From Methylocystis sp. IM3 (lineage in GTDB: Bacteria; Pseudomonadota; Alphaproteobacteria; Rhizobiales; Beijerinckiaceae): a DNA stretch of 64,000 bases. The notes under the pieces were generated by a model. The model saw only the letters and a program-made list of their open reading frames with translations. It was not told the DNA's origin and did not search any database. Location of the stretch: NCBI RefSeq assembly GCF_038070105.1, contig NZ_JBBPBZ010000004.1, forward strand, positions 1-64,000. Reading direction: 5' to 3'. This document shows positions 34,290 through 43,372 of this stretch, one piece after another (within the stretch, counting starts at the first letter, position 1; each line of letters begins with the position of its first letter). The translations under genes were made by a program, and so were the position numbers.

Positions 34290-36221
34290 TCAGTTGGCAG
34301 TCGTGACCGTAGTCGTAATGCCCCAGTTGAGGTGGTAGTTTACGCCCGCGCGGACGACGTGCCCGTTGAAGGGCGCCTGGTAAGCGACGCTAGAGAGCTG
34401 CCCTTTCGAGGAAGTATAATATAAGGGTAGCCCAGCCTTCGCCGTGTTGGCGACGCCGAGGTCCCAGTGGAGGTATTCAGCTTTGAGGCTCCATTTCAGG
34501 AGGAACAGCCACTCGACACCCGCTCCAGCCGCCCATCCTGGACTCATGTCGGCATACCCGAGCCAACTGCCCCCCAAGTTGAGGACCGGTTTAAGAAGCG
34601 GGCTGAAATAGGTCGCGTTGAGATCAGTCTCGCCGAAGGCGAACCCCCCTGTTCCATAAAGCAGCGTGGTCGGCGTCACGAGATAACCCACGCGAGCGCG
34701 CACTGTGCCGAGATTGCGCTGGTCGCGCCCCGCCTGAAGAAAGGTGGCGGGAGCCCCCTGCCATGAAGTGCTACTGTGGATGCCGACCGCAGTCCCTTGG
34801 AGGTCCGCTTCTAGGCCGGCAACCATCTTTTCCTGGAACTGATAATTGTAGCCGATTTGACCACCGCCGAGGACGCCTCTGCTATTCAGGTTGATGCTGG
34901 AGGGCAGAGCCCCGGACTGCCAGAGCGAAACAAATCCGCCAGAGCCTACATAACTGAAGTTGGTGTCGGTGTCGCCAGCCCAAATAGAGCCGGCGTTCAC
35001 GCCGAAGTAGAGGCCAGCCCAGGAGGCAACCGGCACCAACGTGGCGGCAAGGCTCGTGTTCTTAAACACAGGCGATGCGGAAGCAACCATTTTCGCCTGC
35101 GGGTCGCCGATCTTCCAACGCAGCGCCATACCTGCCTGCCAGTTCTTGGAGAGCTGCGGACCGTTAAGGTTCTGGTAAACCGGCACGCCCCCTTCGACGC
35201 CGATCGTAAAGCCTGGCGCGCCGAAGAGCTTTCCGTCAATGTCCGCGCCGGCGTACATTTCGATTCTCTTGCCGCCGTAAAAATTCGGGTTCGCGCTCTG
35301 AAGCTTGCCTGGCATCAGCCAATCTGCTCCGGCGATCGGGCTCTGAATATTAAAGTTGGCGCGGATTGTCGTCGTGAACCCAGGAAACCAAGTGTAACCG
35401 CCCCAGGCGTTCACCTCCTGATAATTGCCCCACATGTATCCTTGTGGATTGTAAGTAAGAGGAAGCCGGGCTCGATAGGAGAGGCCCCACGACCATGGCG
35501 CAATTCTCCCCGCATACATGACGCCCGGCAGCACGTCATACGTGCCCGTTCCTGATTGCATGCCATAGAAGGCCCGGCCGATAGTGTAACCGCCGCCGGT
35601 TTGCAACAGCGCGCCACCCAGATTGTGATTGCTTCCTGTTGGAAAGGACACCCCCAGATTAAGCTTTATTCGATGGATCGGATCCTCGTAAGCACGCCAA
35701 ATGAGCGCAGCTGACGAATCCTGAAGGCTATCCGTCCCCGGAAAACTCATCCCACGCGGTATAAGGTTGGATTCTCCATAGAAGGTCATGAGGTCGGAGT
35801 GCTTCTCAACCATGCCCGTGGCGAGCACGATGGATAAGTTTTTTGCGATACCGTAGGCGAGCGTGACAGTCTGCGCCTGGGTGAACTGATTTTGCGGAAC
35901 AATACGCACGTTCGACGCCAAAGGGCTCCAAAACCACGGAGTCGTCGACACAATATATTGGGAGGAGACCCCTTTTGTGCCTATGAGCGAATGGGAATTA
36001 TTGGCAAATGTGGGAATAACGGAAAGCGTCGCCTTTCCCGGTTCCGGCATGTTGTCGCCGAATACGGAAAGCGGGGGTGGCGGGGGCGGCGTTTCCGGCT
36101 CCTCCTGTGGACCGAAAGACGGCACGACCAAAGCGTCTTCCGCTTGTGCCGGCACAAAAGCTGCATTCAATCCACTCAGGCTGAGAGCGGCGCAGAGCGT
36201 CTGAGCTGTTCTTTTTCGCAT
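34290..36221 (-). CDS. Outer-membrane protein with two fused beta-barrel domains
   Basis: The 643-residue protein has a signal peptide (MRKRTAQTLCAALSLSGLNA, cleavage near AQA) and a Pro-rich linker (EEPETPPPPPPLSVFGDNMP). Residues about 50-390 are homologous to the nas channel at 28.2-29.5 kb (for example TGSNHNLGG, GTGTYDVLPGVMYAGRIAPW, KNWQAGMALRWKIGD). Residues about 410-643 are an Omp25/RopB-like opacity barrel (WAGLYFGVNAGSIWAGDTDT, GGQIGYNYQFQEKMVAGLEA, ending VVRAGVNYHLNWG). Fusion of two complete barrels is unusual. It starts the nas region but shows no ANTAR leader upstream. It is probably a paralogue of the channel gene. Confidence 0.85.
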   Translation of the reverse strand: MRKRTAQTLCAALSLSGLNAAFVPAQAEDALVVPSFGPQEEPETPPPPPPLSVFGDNMPEPGKATLSVIPTFANNSHSLIGTKGVSSQYIVSTTPWFWSPLASNVRIVPQNQFTQAQTVTLAYGIAKNLSIVLATGMVEKHSDLMTFYGESNLIPRGMSFPGTDSLQDSSAALIWRAYEDPIHRIKLNLGVSFPTGSNHNLGGALLQTGGGYTIGRAFYGMQSGTGTYDVLPGVMYAGRIAPWSWGLSYRARLPLTYNPQGYMWGNYQEVNAWGGYTWFPGFTTTIRANFNIQSPIAGADWLMPGKLQSANPNFYGGKRIEMYAGADIDGKLFGAPGFTIGVEGGVPVYQNLNGPQLSKNWQAGMALRWKIGDPQAKMVASASPVFKNTSLAATLVPVASWAGLYFGVNAGSIWAGDTDTNFSYVGSGGFVSLWQSGALPSSINLNSRGVLGGGQIGYNYQFQEKMVAGLEADLQGTAVGIHSSTSWQGAPATFLQAGRDQRNLGTVRARVGYLVTPTTLLYGTGGFAFGETDLNATYFSPLLKPVLNLGGSWLGYADMSPGWAAGAGVEWLFLLKWSLKAEYLHWDLGVANTAKAGLPLYYTSSKGQLSSVAYQAPFNGHVVRAGVNYHLNWGITTTVTTAN

Positions 36222-36617
36222 TTACGTTCCAGAGTTTTACAACGAGCCGACCGTCCTATGGCGGGGAGAGTCGGCTGAATTTTTGGGGGTCGTAATTCGG
36301 CATCTGCGTTTGGTTTTACGTCGATTCCACCGGCTAGATGCCTCCGCCGAAATCCAGCTATATATCTACACTATATAACGCTAACGTGTGGCTGTTAAAG
36401 CCATTACAAATCAATTTGCTGATAGTGTGGCTGAATTACAACACCTGCAACCTTAAATAAGCATGCTGCCGTTTCTTATGCCAACATGACAAACAACAAA
36501 CTGGCGGATCGAAGGTGAAATATAGATAAAGTCCTTCTCAGTGGCTCGATACGTACAGTAACGTCTGGTCATATCGTGGTCGTAAAAATAAAAGGTTCCG
36601 AGCCTTATGGGAAACCA
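36222..36617. other. AT-rich intergenic region upstream of the double-barrel gene
   Basis: No gene is seen. The part from 36360 to 36600 is clearly AT-richer than its surroundings and contains TATATATC and CTATATAAC, so it probably holds the promoter of the minus-strand outer-membrane gene. A 6-bp hairpin (GCCGAC/GTCGGC) lies at about 36247-36275. No hexaloop pair or sigma-54 box was found. Confidence 0.5.
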
Positions 36618-37038
36618 TTACAGTTGTAGTTTGGTGTGGGAACGCTTTGCCTGGGCCTGGTGGGCTCGTCTCCAAAGCGACCAAGCTATGACAAACTCAG
36701 GTCGAATGCGTTTTCTGGCCAGGCGCGTCGCCAGGCGACGAATTTCTTGCATTGACCAATGGATCAGTGAATCTTCGAGGAGGAACGACGCGCCAGGATC
36801 TTTGTGCTGCGAATTGTTTTTGGGGGCGACGTAACGGCGTTGGCGTGAGCCCGGATCGCGGCCTTCATGGCGAAGGCCAGCATGACGCGCGAAGCATGAC
36901 GACACCATCCGTGCCAGGAACGCGTCTCGTTGTTATCGAGGCCGAGTTCGTTCTTCGCGGTTTCGAAGCTATCTTCGATAGCCCAACGACGCCCTTCGAT
37001 TTTCACCAATCTTTCGATTGAGTGCGTATTGAACGAAC
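36618..37038 (-). pseudogene. IS701-family transposase C-terminal fragment
   Basis: The minus-strand frame EGRRWAIEDSFETAKNELGL, NETRSWHGWCRHASRVMLAF and, after a frameshift near 36830, HWSMQEIRRLATRLARKRIR and VIAWSLWRRAHQAQAKRSH are the C-terminal end of IS701-type transposases. The 5' part is missing: the fragment stops exactly where the IS66 element was inserted (target duplication at 37031-37038). Confidence 0.75.
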
Positions 37039-37143
37039 GTAAGCGGTGCGACTGGGACACGTCGATCGGTTGTGGATGGCGTCACCTGTACAGTTGACCA
37101 GCGATGAGAGGAGTGGCGTTGTGGCTCATGAGGAGCGACGCCG

Positions 37144-37581
37144 ATGATGATCGAGGACCAGCTTCGCGAGCGGCTAAAGAAGGTCGAGGCGCTGTATTTC
37201 GGCTCGACGAGCGCGGGCGAGCGCGAGGCGGCCGGCGCAGCGGCCGATCGGTTGAGAGCAAAGCTCGATGAGGCGGCGCGCAGCGATCCTCCCGTCGAGA
37301 TGAAGTTCACCCTGCCGGACGAATGGTCGGTGCGTTTGTTCGTCGCTCTGTGCCGACGCTACGGCGTGCGTCCCTTTCGCTATCCGCGGCAACGCCGCAC
37401 GACGATCATGGTGAGAGCGCCGCGGCGCTTTTTCGACACCGTCGTATGGCGGCAATTTTCCGACCTGCACACGGACCTTTGGATCTATTTCGAGCAGACG
37501 ACGGAGCGGCTGATCAAAGAGTCGATCTGTTCGGACACGAGGGACGCGGAAACGGCCAGCGAGCCGAACCTGTTGCGTTGA
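37144..37581 (+). CDS. IS66 passenger gene, DUF2786-like conserved protein
   Basis: The 145-residue protein begins with a DUF2786-like helical segment (MMIEDQLRERLKKVEALYFG, GEREAAGAAADRLRAKL) and continues with VRLFVALCRRYGVRPFRYPR and WRQFSDLHTDLWIYFEQTTE. It lies inside the IS66 terminal repeats, convergent with tnpC, so it moves with the element. The function is unknown; related short proteins are common in alphaproteobacteria. Confidence 0.7.
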   Translation: MMIEDQLRERLKKVEALYFGSTSAGEREAAGAAADRLRAKLDEAARSDPPVEMKFTLPDEWSVRLFVALCRRYGVRPFRYPRQRRTTIMVRAPRRFFDTVVWRQFSDLHTDLWIYFEQTTERLIKESICSDTRDAETASEPNLLR

Positions 37582-37588
37582 CGGCGGA

Positions 37589-39147
37589 TCAAGCCGATTT
37601 GCCTTGTTCACGCGCAGCTTTCCAGTTCCACGCCAGAAGCTCGGCGAGCTGGTTGTTGGTCGTCGCGCCGGAGACCATGCGCTCCAGCACATCTGCGAGC
37701 CACGTCTCCGGATCGACGCCATTGAGCTTCGCCGTCTGAATCAGCGAAGAGAGGATCGCCCATGTTTCTGCGCCGCCATTGTCGCCGGCGAAAAGTGAGT
37801 TGCGTTTGCCGATAGCGATCGAGCGAATAGGGCGCTCAACGATGTTGGTGTCCGGCTCGATGCGGCCGTCACCGAGAAAGCGCGTCAGTCCGCTCCAATG
37901 AGCGAGCGTATAGTTGATCGCCTTGGTCAGCGGCGAGATTTGCGACAGTCCATCGCGCACGGCGACCAAGCGGGCGTGTAGCGCCTCCATGATTGGCTTT
38001 GTCTCCACCTGCCGGATAGCGCGCCGCTCGTCGGCGCTTTTGCCGCGAATGCGCTTCTCGATCGCATAGACCATTGCGATCGTCTCGATGACCTCTTTGG
38101 CGAATGGCGAGTTCGTCGTCTTGAACACCGCGACGAACTTGCGACGTGCGTGAGTGAGGCAGAAGGCGAGCGTGATGCAGCTCTCGGCGCGCTGGTCTTT
38201 AACCAGAGCCTTGTAGGCGGCGTAGCCGTCAACCTGCAAGATCCCTGTAAAGCTGGAAAGCTGCGATGCGATCTCCTTCTTGCTGCGGCCTCCAGCGAAC
38301 ACATAGGCGACGGCAGGCGGAGCAGGTCCCGCCCACGGGCGGTCGTCGGTCGCATGCGCCCAGAACTGTCGGAGCTTCACATGCCCGGGCGCCAGCACAG
38401 GCATCGGCGTCTCGTCGCAGAAGAGCCGCGGACAGCGATGCATCACCGCCAATGGCAGATCATAGAGCCCTTCAGCATCCAGGCCGTCCCCTTCATCCAG
38501 CGCGCCAGCGTCTGCCGATCGACAACGACGCCCTGGCCGGCAAGGATGGCGGTCTGACGGTAGAGGGTCGACAACCAGCCGTATTTGGCGACGGCAATAT
38601 GGGCGACGAGCGCCGTCGAGACCATGCCGCCTTCGATCAATTGCGCCGGCGCTGGCGCCTGCACGACTGCGCTTTCACAAGCTCGGCAAGCATATTTGGG
38701 CCGGATCGTGCGCAAGACACGCAGCACGGCCGGAACGCGGTCGAGCGCCTCGCTCACATCCTCTCCGATGCGATGCATTTTTCCTTTGCAGCAGGGACAC
38801 AGCGTCGTCGCCGGCTCGATCACGCGCTCGCAGCGGGGGAGATGCTCGGGCAGCTTCCCGATATTGCGTTCGGCCTTTTTGCGCGGTGTTTTGCTGGCTG
38901 GCTCGCCTGGCGGAACGTCGTCGTTCCCCGCCGCCGTCTTCCGCGTCTCCTCGGCGCGACCCTCCAAAAGGTCGAGCGCGAGTTGCTCTGAGCCCAGCCC
39001 GGCAAAGCGCTCGGAGCGCGCGCCAAAAATCAGCGCTTTCAGCGTCACGATCGTTGTCCGCAGCGTCTCGTTTTCCGCTTCGAGCGCGAGCGCCAACTCC
39101 GTCAGCAGAGCCGGATCCGATGGAAGGAGCGTGGAGCGAAGCGCCAT
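37589..39147 (-). pseudogene. tnpC: IS66 transposase TnpC, frameshifted
   Basis: The N-terminal frame (39147-38443) has the leucine-rich helix, a zinc-finger-like CPCCKGKMHRIGEDVSEALD and the RPKYACRACE motif. It shifts at about 38463 (KGSMICHWR in place of KGLYDLPLA) owing to loss of one G, and the second frame supplies the DDE core (LFCDETPMPVLAPGHVKL, LQVDGYAAY, NIVERPIRSIAIGKRNSLFA). A complete protein would have about 520 residues. The element is probably no longer autonomous. Confidence 0.9.
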
Positions 39148-39197
39148 GATATGAATGTACCATCGCGCCCGCGGAAGCTCCAGCTAATGCAGCTATG

Positions 39198-39554
39198 TCA
39201 CGCCGTTTTATTCGGCTTCGTCACCGCCTTCGGCACGATGCGCGCCCATTCCGACAAGCCGTCGAACAACATCGCGAACTGCGTCGGCGTCAGAGCGATT
39301 ACGCCGTCCTGTACCGGCGGCCAAGCGAAGTCGCTGTTCTCCAGCCACTTGGTCGCCAGCACTGTTCCCGAGCCGTCGAAGAGGAGGAGCTTCAAACGAT
39401 CCTTGCGCTTGGCGCGGAAGACATAGACATCGCCGCAGTAAGGATTGCACTTCAAATCTTCCGCCACGAGCGCGACGAGACCGTGCACACCCTTACGGAA
39501 ATCGACTGGCCGCGTCGATACAAACACGCGTCGCTGCGCGCCGATGGAGATCAT
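39198..39554 (-). CDS. tnpB: IS66 accessory protein TnpB
   Basis: The 118-residue protein carries the IS66 Orf2 signature (VFVSTRPVDFRKGVHGLVAL, CGDVYVFRAKRKDRLKLLLF, DGSGTVLATKWLE). Its start overlaps the tnpA stop by four bases (ATGA). It is required for IS66 transposition in studied elements. Confidence 0.93.
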   Translation of the reverse strand: MISIGAQRRVFVSTRPVDFRKGVHGLVALVAEDLKCNPYCGDVYVFRAKRKDRLKLLLFDGSGTVLATKWLENSDFAWPPVQDGVIALTPTQFAMLFDGLSEWARIVPKAVTKPNKTA

Positions 39555-39991
39555 CGCGAGCGACGCAGCGCCGAAATCACTGCATCGACCGTCGCGCCGT
39601 CCGCGCCCTTCGGGACACGGATCGTCGCATCCCCCATTGAAATCTCGATCGCGCAGGACGCGACTGAGGCCGCCTCGGTCTCCTCGTCAATCGCGGTGGC
39701 GCTGCCCCGTTGTCCCTCGTTAGCTCTCAAGCGCACCGCCGCGAACAGCGATACATGGTCCGGCGTCTTTAGCGCCTCCCGGGTCTGTCGGCGCCAGACC
39801 GTCAATAGTCCACGGCTCACGCCGTTGCGTCGAGCGACATCCGATATATTCGCGGTCGGCGCCAGGCTCTCGGCGACGATCCGGGCCTTCTCTGCCGACG
39901 TCCAACTGCGCCGACGCCGGCTCCCGGTGATCACCTCCACCCGCTGATAAGTTCTGCCTTCATACATGGCTTCAAGCATGGAATGATCCAT
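39551..39991 (-). CDS. tnpA: IS66 accessory protein TnpA
   Basis: The 146-residue protein has a helix-turn-helix (RRRRSWTSAEKARIVAESLA, NISDVARRNGVSRGLLTVWR) and a short C-terminal domain (DATIRVPKGADGATVDAVIS), as in IS66 Orf1. It is the first gene of the element, reading inward from the right terminal repeat. Confidence 0.9.
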   Translation of the reverse strand: MDHSMLEAMYEGRTYQRVEVITGSRRRRSWTSAEKARIVAESLAPTANISDVARRNGVSRGLLTVWRRQTREALKTPDHVSLFAAVRLRANEGQRGSATAIDEETEAASVASCAIEISMGDATIRVPKGADGATVDAVISALRRSR

Positions 39992-40177
39992 CCGATCCTC
40001 CTCCGCTCCAAATCACACGAAGAGGATCGCTCGCCAATTAGAATTTTACGAGGTGTGCCGCTCGCACCGCTTACGAACGAACCCGCTACGCGGGAGCGGC
40101 GGCGAGACCGCTGAAGTGAAGCCTCCTGTCTGAGAGGATGTGATCGTCACATCGACCCCTCTCAGCACAGGAGCCCC

Positions 40178-40672
40178 GATGGCTACGACGAGCCCTCTTC
40201 GCCAACGCATGATCGAAGACATGACGATCCGCAACCTGTCGCAGGCGACGCAGCAATATACATCTACGCGGTGGCGAGATTCAGCCGCCATTTTAATTCA
40301 TCCGCAGACCGACTCGGCACGGAGGAGGTCCGCGCCTACCAGCTGCATCTCGTCGCGCAGAAGCATTCTTGGGGGCACATAAACCAGGTCACCTGCGCCT
40401 TGCGGTTCTTCTATGGCGTGACCTTGGGGCAAAAGGACGCGATCGAGCGGATCGTCTTCGGCCGCGAGCCCGAGAAGCTCCCAGCGGTTCTGAACGCCGA
40501 TGAAGTCGTGCGCTTCCTGGAAGCGGTCGAAGGATTTCGCAACCGGGTGGCGCTCGCGACTGCTTATGCGGCGGGATTGCGGGTCCGGGAAGTCACCCGT
40601 CTAAAGGTCGCCTCGATCGACAGCGCACGAATGCTGATCCACGTCGAAGTGGGCAAAGGCGGCAAGGAGTGA
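40178..40672 (+). pseudogene. Tyrosine recombinase of an IS91-type element, frameshifted and truncated
   Basis: MATTSPLRQRMIEDMTIRNL starts as in the intact recombinase at 53.4-54.2 kb, then shifts near 40265 to ARFSRHFNSSADRLGTEEVR and continues to AAGLRVREVTRLK and VGKGGKE. The HxxR and Tyr motifs are deleted. It joins directly to a piece of the IS91 transposase, so an internal deletion removed the C-terminal half of one gene and the start of the next. Confidence 0.85.
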
Positions 40673-40678
40673 TACGCG

Positions 40679-40894
40679 ATGTTGTCGCCGCGCCTCCTTG
40701 ACCAGCGTCGCACGATGGCCGCCATCGAGGCGTGCCGGACCGCGACGCTCGGTGGGCATGTCGAGCAGTGCGAGGACTGCGGCCAGCTCCGTGTCGCCTA
40801 TAATAGCTGTCGCAACCGGCACTGCCCCAAGTGCCAGGGGCTCGCACGCGCGCAATGGCTTGCCGATCGTCGCGCCGAACTCCTGCCGGTTCCC
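40679..40894 (+). pseudogene. IS91-family transposase N-terminal fragment
   Basis: The frame TMAAIEACRTATLGGHVEQC, then CRNRHCPKCQGLARAQWLAD and RRAELLPV matches the zinc-binding N-terminus of the intact IS91 transposase at 52.2-53.4 kb, at about 75 percent by eye. It ends abruptly at 40894 against the first codons of a czcA-like gene. The HUH nuclease core is absent. Confidence 0.85.
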
Positions 40895-40921
40895 CGAAAA
40901 GGCGATGATCCGCTGCATCAT
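40895..40921 (-). pseudogene. First nine codons of a truncated czcA-like gene
   Basis: Immediately downstream of the efflux adaptor gene, ATG 40921 begins MMQRIIAFS, the usual opening of CzcA/CusA-type RND pumps, and the reading frame then runs antisense into the IS91 fragment. The pump gene was evidently cut away by the mobile element. Confidence 0.6.
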
Positions 40922-40933
40922 GGTCTTTGGCCG

Positions 40934-42217
40934 TCACTCCTCGGGGATTTCGCTCTTGCCCGCTTCGGCCTTGAGCACGAAGCTGTTGGCGACCGCGATC
41001 CTCTCGCCCGCTTTGAGACCCTTGGCGATTTCCACGGAATTCTCGTCGCCGTCGCCCAGTTCCACGACGCGCTTCTCGAAACCGTTTTTCACGCGCACGA
41101 AAACGGTCGGCTCGTTGTGGACGAGCTGAACGGCCGCGCGCGGAGCCAGGATTTTGACCGGGCTCTGCTCGAGGGTAATCTCGGCATTAAGCAGGACGCC
41201 AGGACGAAGCGCGAAATCTGGATTTTTGAAAGTCGCTAGAACATCGCCCGTGCGCGTCTCGGGCGTGATCATCGCATTGACGACCCGCACCCTCCCTTGA
41301 AAGCTGCGGCCGTCCGGCGCCTTCAAGACGACCGGCTGGCCCTCCCGCACGCTGGCGAGGTTCGCCACTGGCACGGCGAGATCGGCCTCAACCTCGGAGA
41401 GGTCAGCAAGAACATATAGCTGGCTTTCGCCCGTCACGGGCTGACCCAAACTCGCAAGACGTTCGATGACCCGCCCCTTGATGGGGGCGCGAATCTCCTT
41501 CTCACGCAGCCGCGCAATGGGCTGTGAGCCAAGAGCGGCGATCTCGCTTTCTGAGAGGTCCAGCGCCGCAAGCTTGCCACGGGCGAGATCGAGCCGCAGC
41601 CTCGCCTCGGTGAAGGTCGTCTTTGCCTTCAGGAAGAGTTGCTCGGCCGTAATCTTCTTCTCGAACAGGCCCTTCTCCCGCTGGAACAGCTGCGACTGCA
41701 AGTCAAAATTGGCCAGCGCCGCGAGATACTCGCTCTTGGCGTCGGCGACCTCGCGAGAGTCAATGACGGCGATGGTTTCGTTCTTCGCAACCTCCCCGCC
41801 GAGTTTCTTACGCATTTCGGCGATGACGCCCGAAACCTTGGCGGCGACGCGGGCGAGATGGTCTGGCTCTGGGTTGAGGGCCGCCGGCACGGTGAGGCGG
41901 CGCTTTATGAGGCCAGGGCCGACGGCAGCGATCCTGATCTTGGCGGCTGAAATTTGATCATCCGTCAGCTGAATGAGGCTTTCGGGCGTCTTTTGCTCGA
42001 CAGGCTCGCTGACTTGCGTCTTCGTCGGAAAGATTGATCGCAGTGGCGCCCAAAGCTGCGGAAACCACGAAACCAGAAAGGCGGCTGCGAGGATCGCTGC
42101 AGCGAATAGAAGCCAGCGGGAGCGCAATTTAGCGCTGCTTCGCCGCGCCCGCTCGACAAGCGCGCCCCGGAGAGGCCCAAGCCCACGTTCGTTGCTATCC
42201 ACCTCGGCAGCTCCCAA
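40934..42217 (-). CDS. RND efflux periplasmic adaptor (CzcB-like)
   Basis: The 427-residue membrane-fusion protein has a basic N-terminus and one membrane anchor (WLLFAAAILAAAFLVSWFPQ), a biotinyl-lipoyl-like domain (AKVSGVIAEMRKKLGGEVAK, GQPVTGESQLYVLADLSEVE), a long helical hairpin (residues about 165-225) and a beta-barrel (RSFQGRVRVVNAMITPETRT). This is the CzcB/CusB heavy-metal branch. The matching pump gene is reduced to nine codons, so the adaptor is orphaned here. The divergent PepSY-RR-HK operon is its likely regulator. Confidence 0.9.
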   Translation of the reverse strand: MGAAEVDSNERGLGPLRGALVERARRSSAKLRSRWLLFAAAILAAAFLVSWFPQLWAPLRSIFPTKTQVSEPVEQKTPESLIQLTDDQISAAKIRIAAVGPGLIKRRLTVPAALNPEPDHLARVAAKVSGVIAEMRKKLGGEVAKNETIAVIDSREVADAKSEYLAALANFDLQSQLFQREKGLFEKKITAEQLFLKAKTTFTEARLRLDLARGKLAALDLSESEIAALGSQPIARLREKEIRAPIKGRVIERLASLGQPVTGESQLYVLADLSEVEADLAVPVANLASVREGQPVVLKAPDGRSFQGRVRVVNAMITPETRTGDVLATFKNPDFALRPGVLLNAEITLEQSPVKILAPRAAVQLVHNEPTVFVRVKNGFEKRVVELGDGDENSVEIAKGLKAGERIAVANSFVLKAEAGKSEIPEE

Positions 42218-42377
42218 CTGCGCTTAAATCCGAACCGAAGACCACCCCGGCCGGCGCCTGGAGAGTCTTGTGTCTGGCGAACACGCTCAGCGCTGCCCCT
42301 CATATCAGCCCGAAGCTGTAGGCTGGCTATCTCCGACTGTTATCGATTTGACAGGCGCAGTACGGCATACTGAATTC

Positions 42378-42710
42378 ATGGTCAGAATTGGGCGAAAAAC
42401 CTGCAGCCGGGCGCTCTTCGCGCTTTCCATAGCCGTAACCAGCGGTGCCGCAATAGGCGGCGAATCAGGCAAGAAAGCTGACGATCATGACATTGCCCTT
42501 GGAGCTCTTGCTCGCCAGGAGATCCTGCCTTTGGAGACGGTTCTGTCTCGAGTCCGCAAGACTATCTCTGGCGATGTCGTCGGCATTGAGCTCGCGCAAA
42601 ACGACGGCGTCTGGGTGTATGAACTCAAGGTAATCGGGCCCGGGAATAACATGGTCGAAGCGTTCATCGATGCGCGAACAGCCGAAGTCATCGAGACCAG
42701 AGGCAAATAA
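42378..42710 (+). CDS. PepSY-domain periplasmic protein
   Basis: The 110-residue protein starts at ATG 42378 (MVRIGRKTCSRALFALSIAV), a clear signal peptide; an upstream in-frame start would overlap the divergent promoter. Residues about 40-108 form a PepSY domain (LETVLSRVRKTISGDVVGIE, WVYELKVIGPGNNMVEAFID). Such proteins accompany OmpR-type two-component systems controlling metal efflux and may modulate the sensor. Its TAA overlaps the next ATG (TAATG). Confidence 0.85.
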   Translation: MVRIGRKTCSRALFALSIAVTSGAAIGGESGKKADDHDIALGALARQEILPLETVLSRVRKTISGDVVGIELAQNDGVWVYELKVIGPGNNMVEAFIDARTAEVIETRGK

Positions 42711-43372
42711 TGCGCGTTTTACTCATAGAAGACGACGAGCGCATCGCTCGCAACGTCCAGGAGGCGCTCACTGAAGCAGGTTATCTGGTGGACTGGGAAG
42801 GCGACGGTGAACAAGCTTGGTTCAAGGGCGACACCGAAGATTACTCTGCCGTCATTCTCGACCTCGGCTTACCCCGTCTCGACGGCCTCACCATCTTGAA
42901 AAGATGGCGCGCGAATGGCCGAGGGATGCCTATTCTGATCCTGACTTCGCGCGACACCTGGGCGGAACGGGTTGAGGGCATCAATTCTGGGGCCGATGAC
43001 TATCTGCCAAAACCCTTCAAGATGGAAGAATTGCTGGCGCGGCTTCGCGCCATCGTGCGTCGGTCGGCCGGCCTGTCCACGTCGGTCATTACCGTCGGTC
43101 CGTTGAGCCTCGATACGCGCCAGATGCGGCTGACCCGCGATGGCGCCCCAGTCAACCTCACGCCACAGGAGTATCGACTGCTGAGCTATTTGATGCACCA
43201 CTCCGGTCGCGTGGTTCCACATTCAGAATTGATGGAGCAACTGTTTCCTCACGATTACGATAAGAATAGCAACGCTATTGAAGTTTTGATCGGACGCGTC
43301 CGCAAAAAAATCGGGCTTAACTGCATCGAGACGCGCCGCGGCTTCGGTTACACGATTGGCGTGGACGGATGA
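42710..43372 (+). CDS. OmpR-family response regulator
   Basis: The 220-residue protein has a receiver domain with acidic pocket IEDDERIA, phosphoacceptor Asp in YSAVILDLGLPRLDGLTIL, Thr in LILTSRD and Lys in DDYLPKPF, then a winged-helix output domain (NLTPQEYRLLSYLMHHSGRV, ETRRGFGYTIGVDG). It is of the QseB/CusR type. It overlaps the PepSY gene by one base and the kinase gene by four, so the three genes form a tight operon divergent from the efflux adaptor. Confidence 0.95.
   Translation: MRVLLIEDDERIARNVQEALTEAGYLVDWEGDGEQAWFKGDTEDYSAVILDLGLPRLDGLTILKRWRANGRGMPILILTSRDTWAERVEGINSGADDYLPKPFKMEELLARLRAIVRRSAGLSTSVITVGPLSLDTRQMRLTRDGAPVNLTPQEYRLLSYLMHHSGRVVPHSELMEQLFPHDYDKNSNAIEVLIGRVRKKIGLNCIETRRGFGYTIGVDG

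Larger units (their letters stand above)
37039..40074 (-). mobile_element. IS66-family insertion sequence with target duplication
   Basis: The element begins GTAAGCGGTGCGA at 37039 and ends with the complement of GTAAGCGGTGCGA at 40074. It is flanked on both sides by GAACGAAC (37031-37038 and 40075-40082), a perfect 8-bp target duplication as expected for IS66. It contains tnpA, tnpB, a frameshifted tnpC and a passenger gene. Length 3036 bp. Confidence 0.93.
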
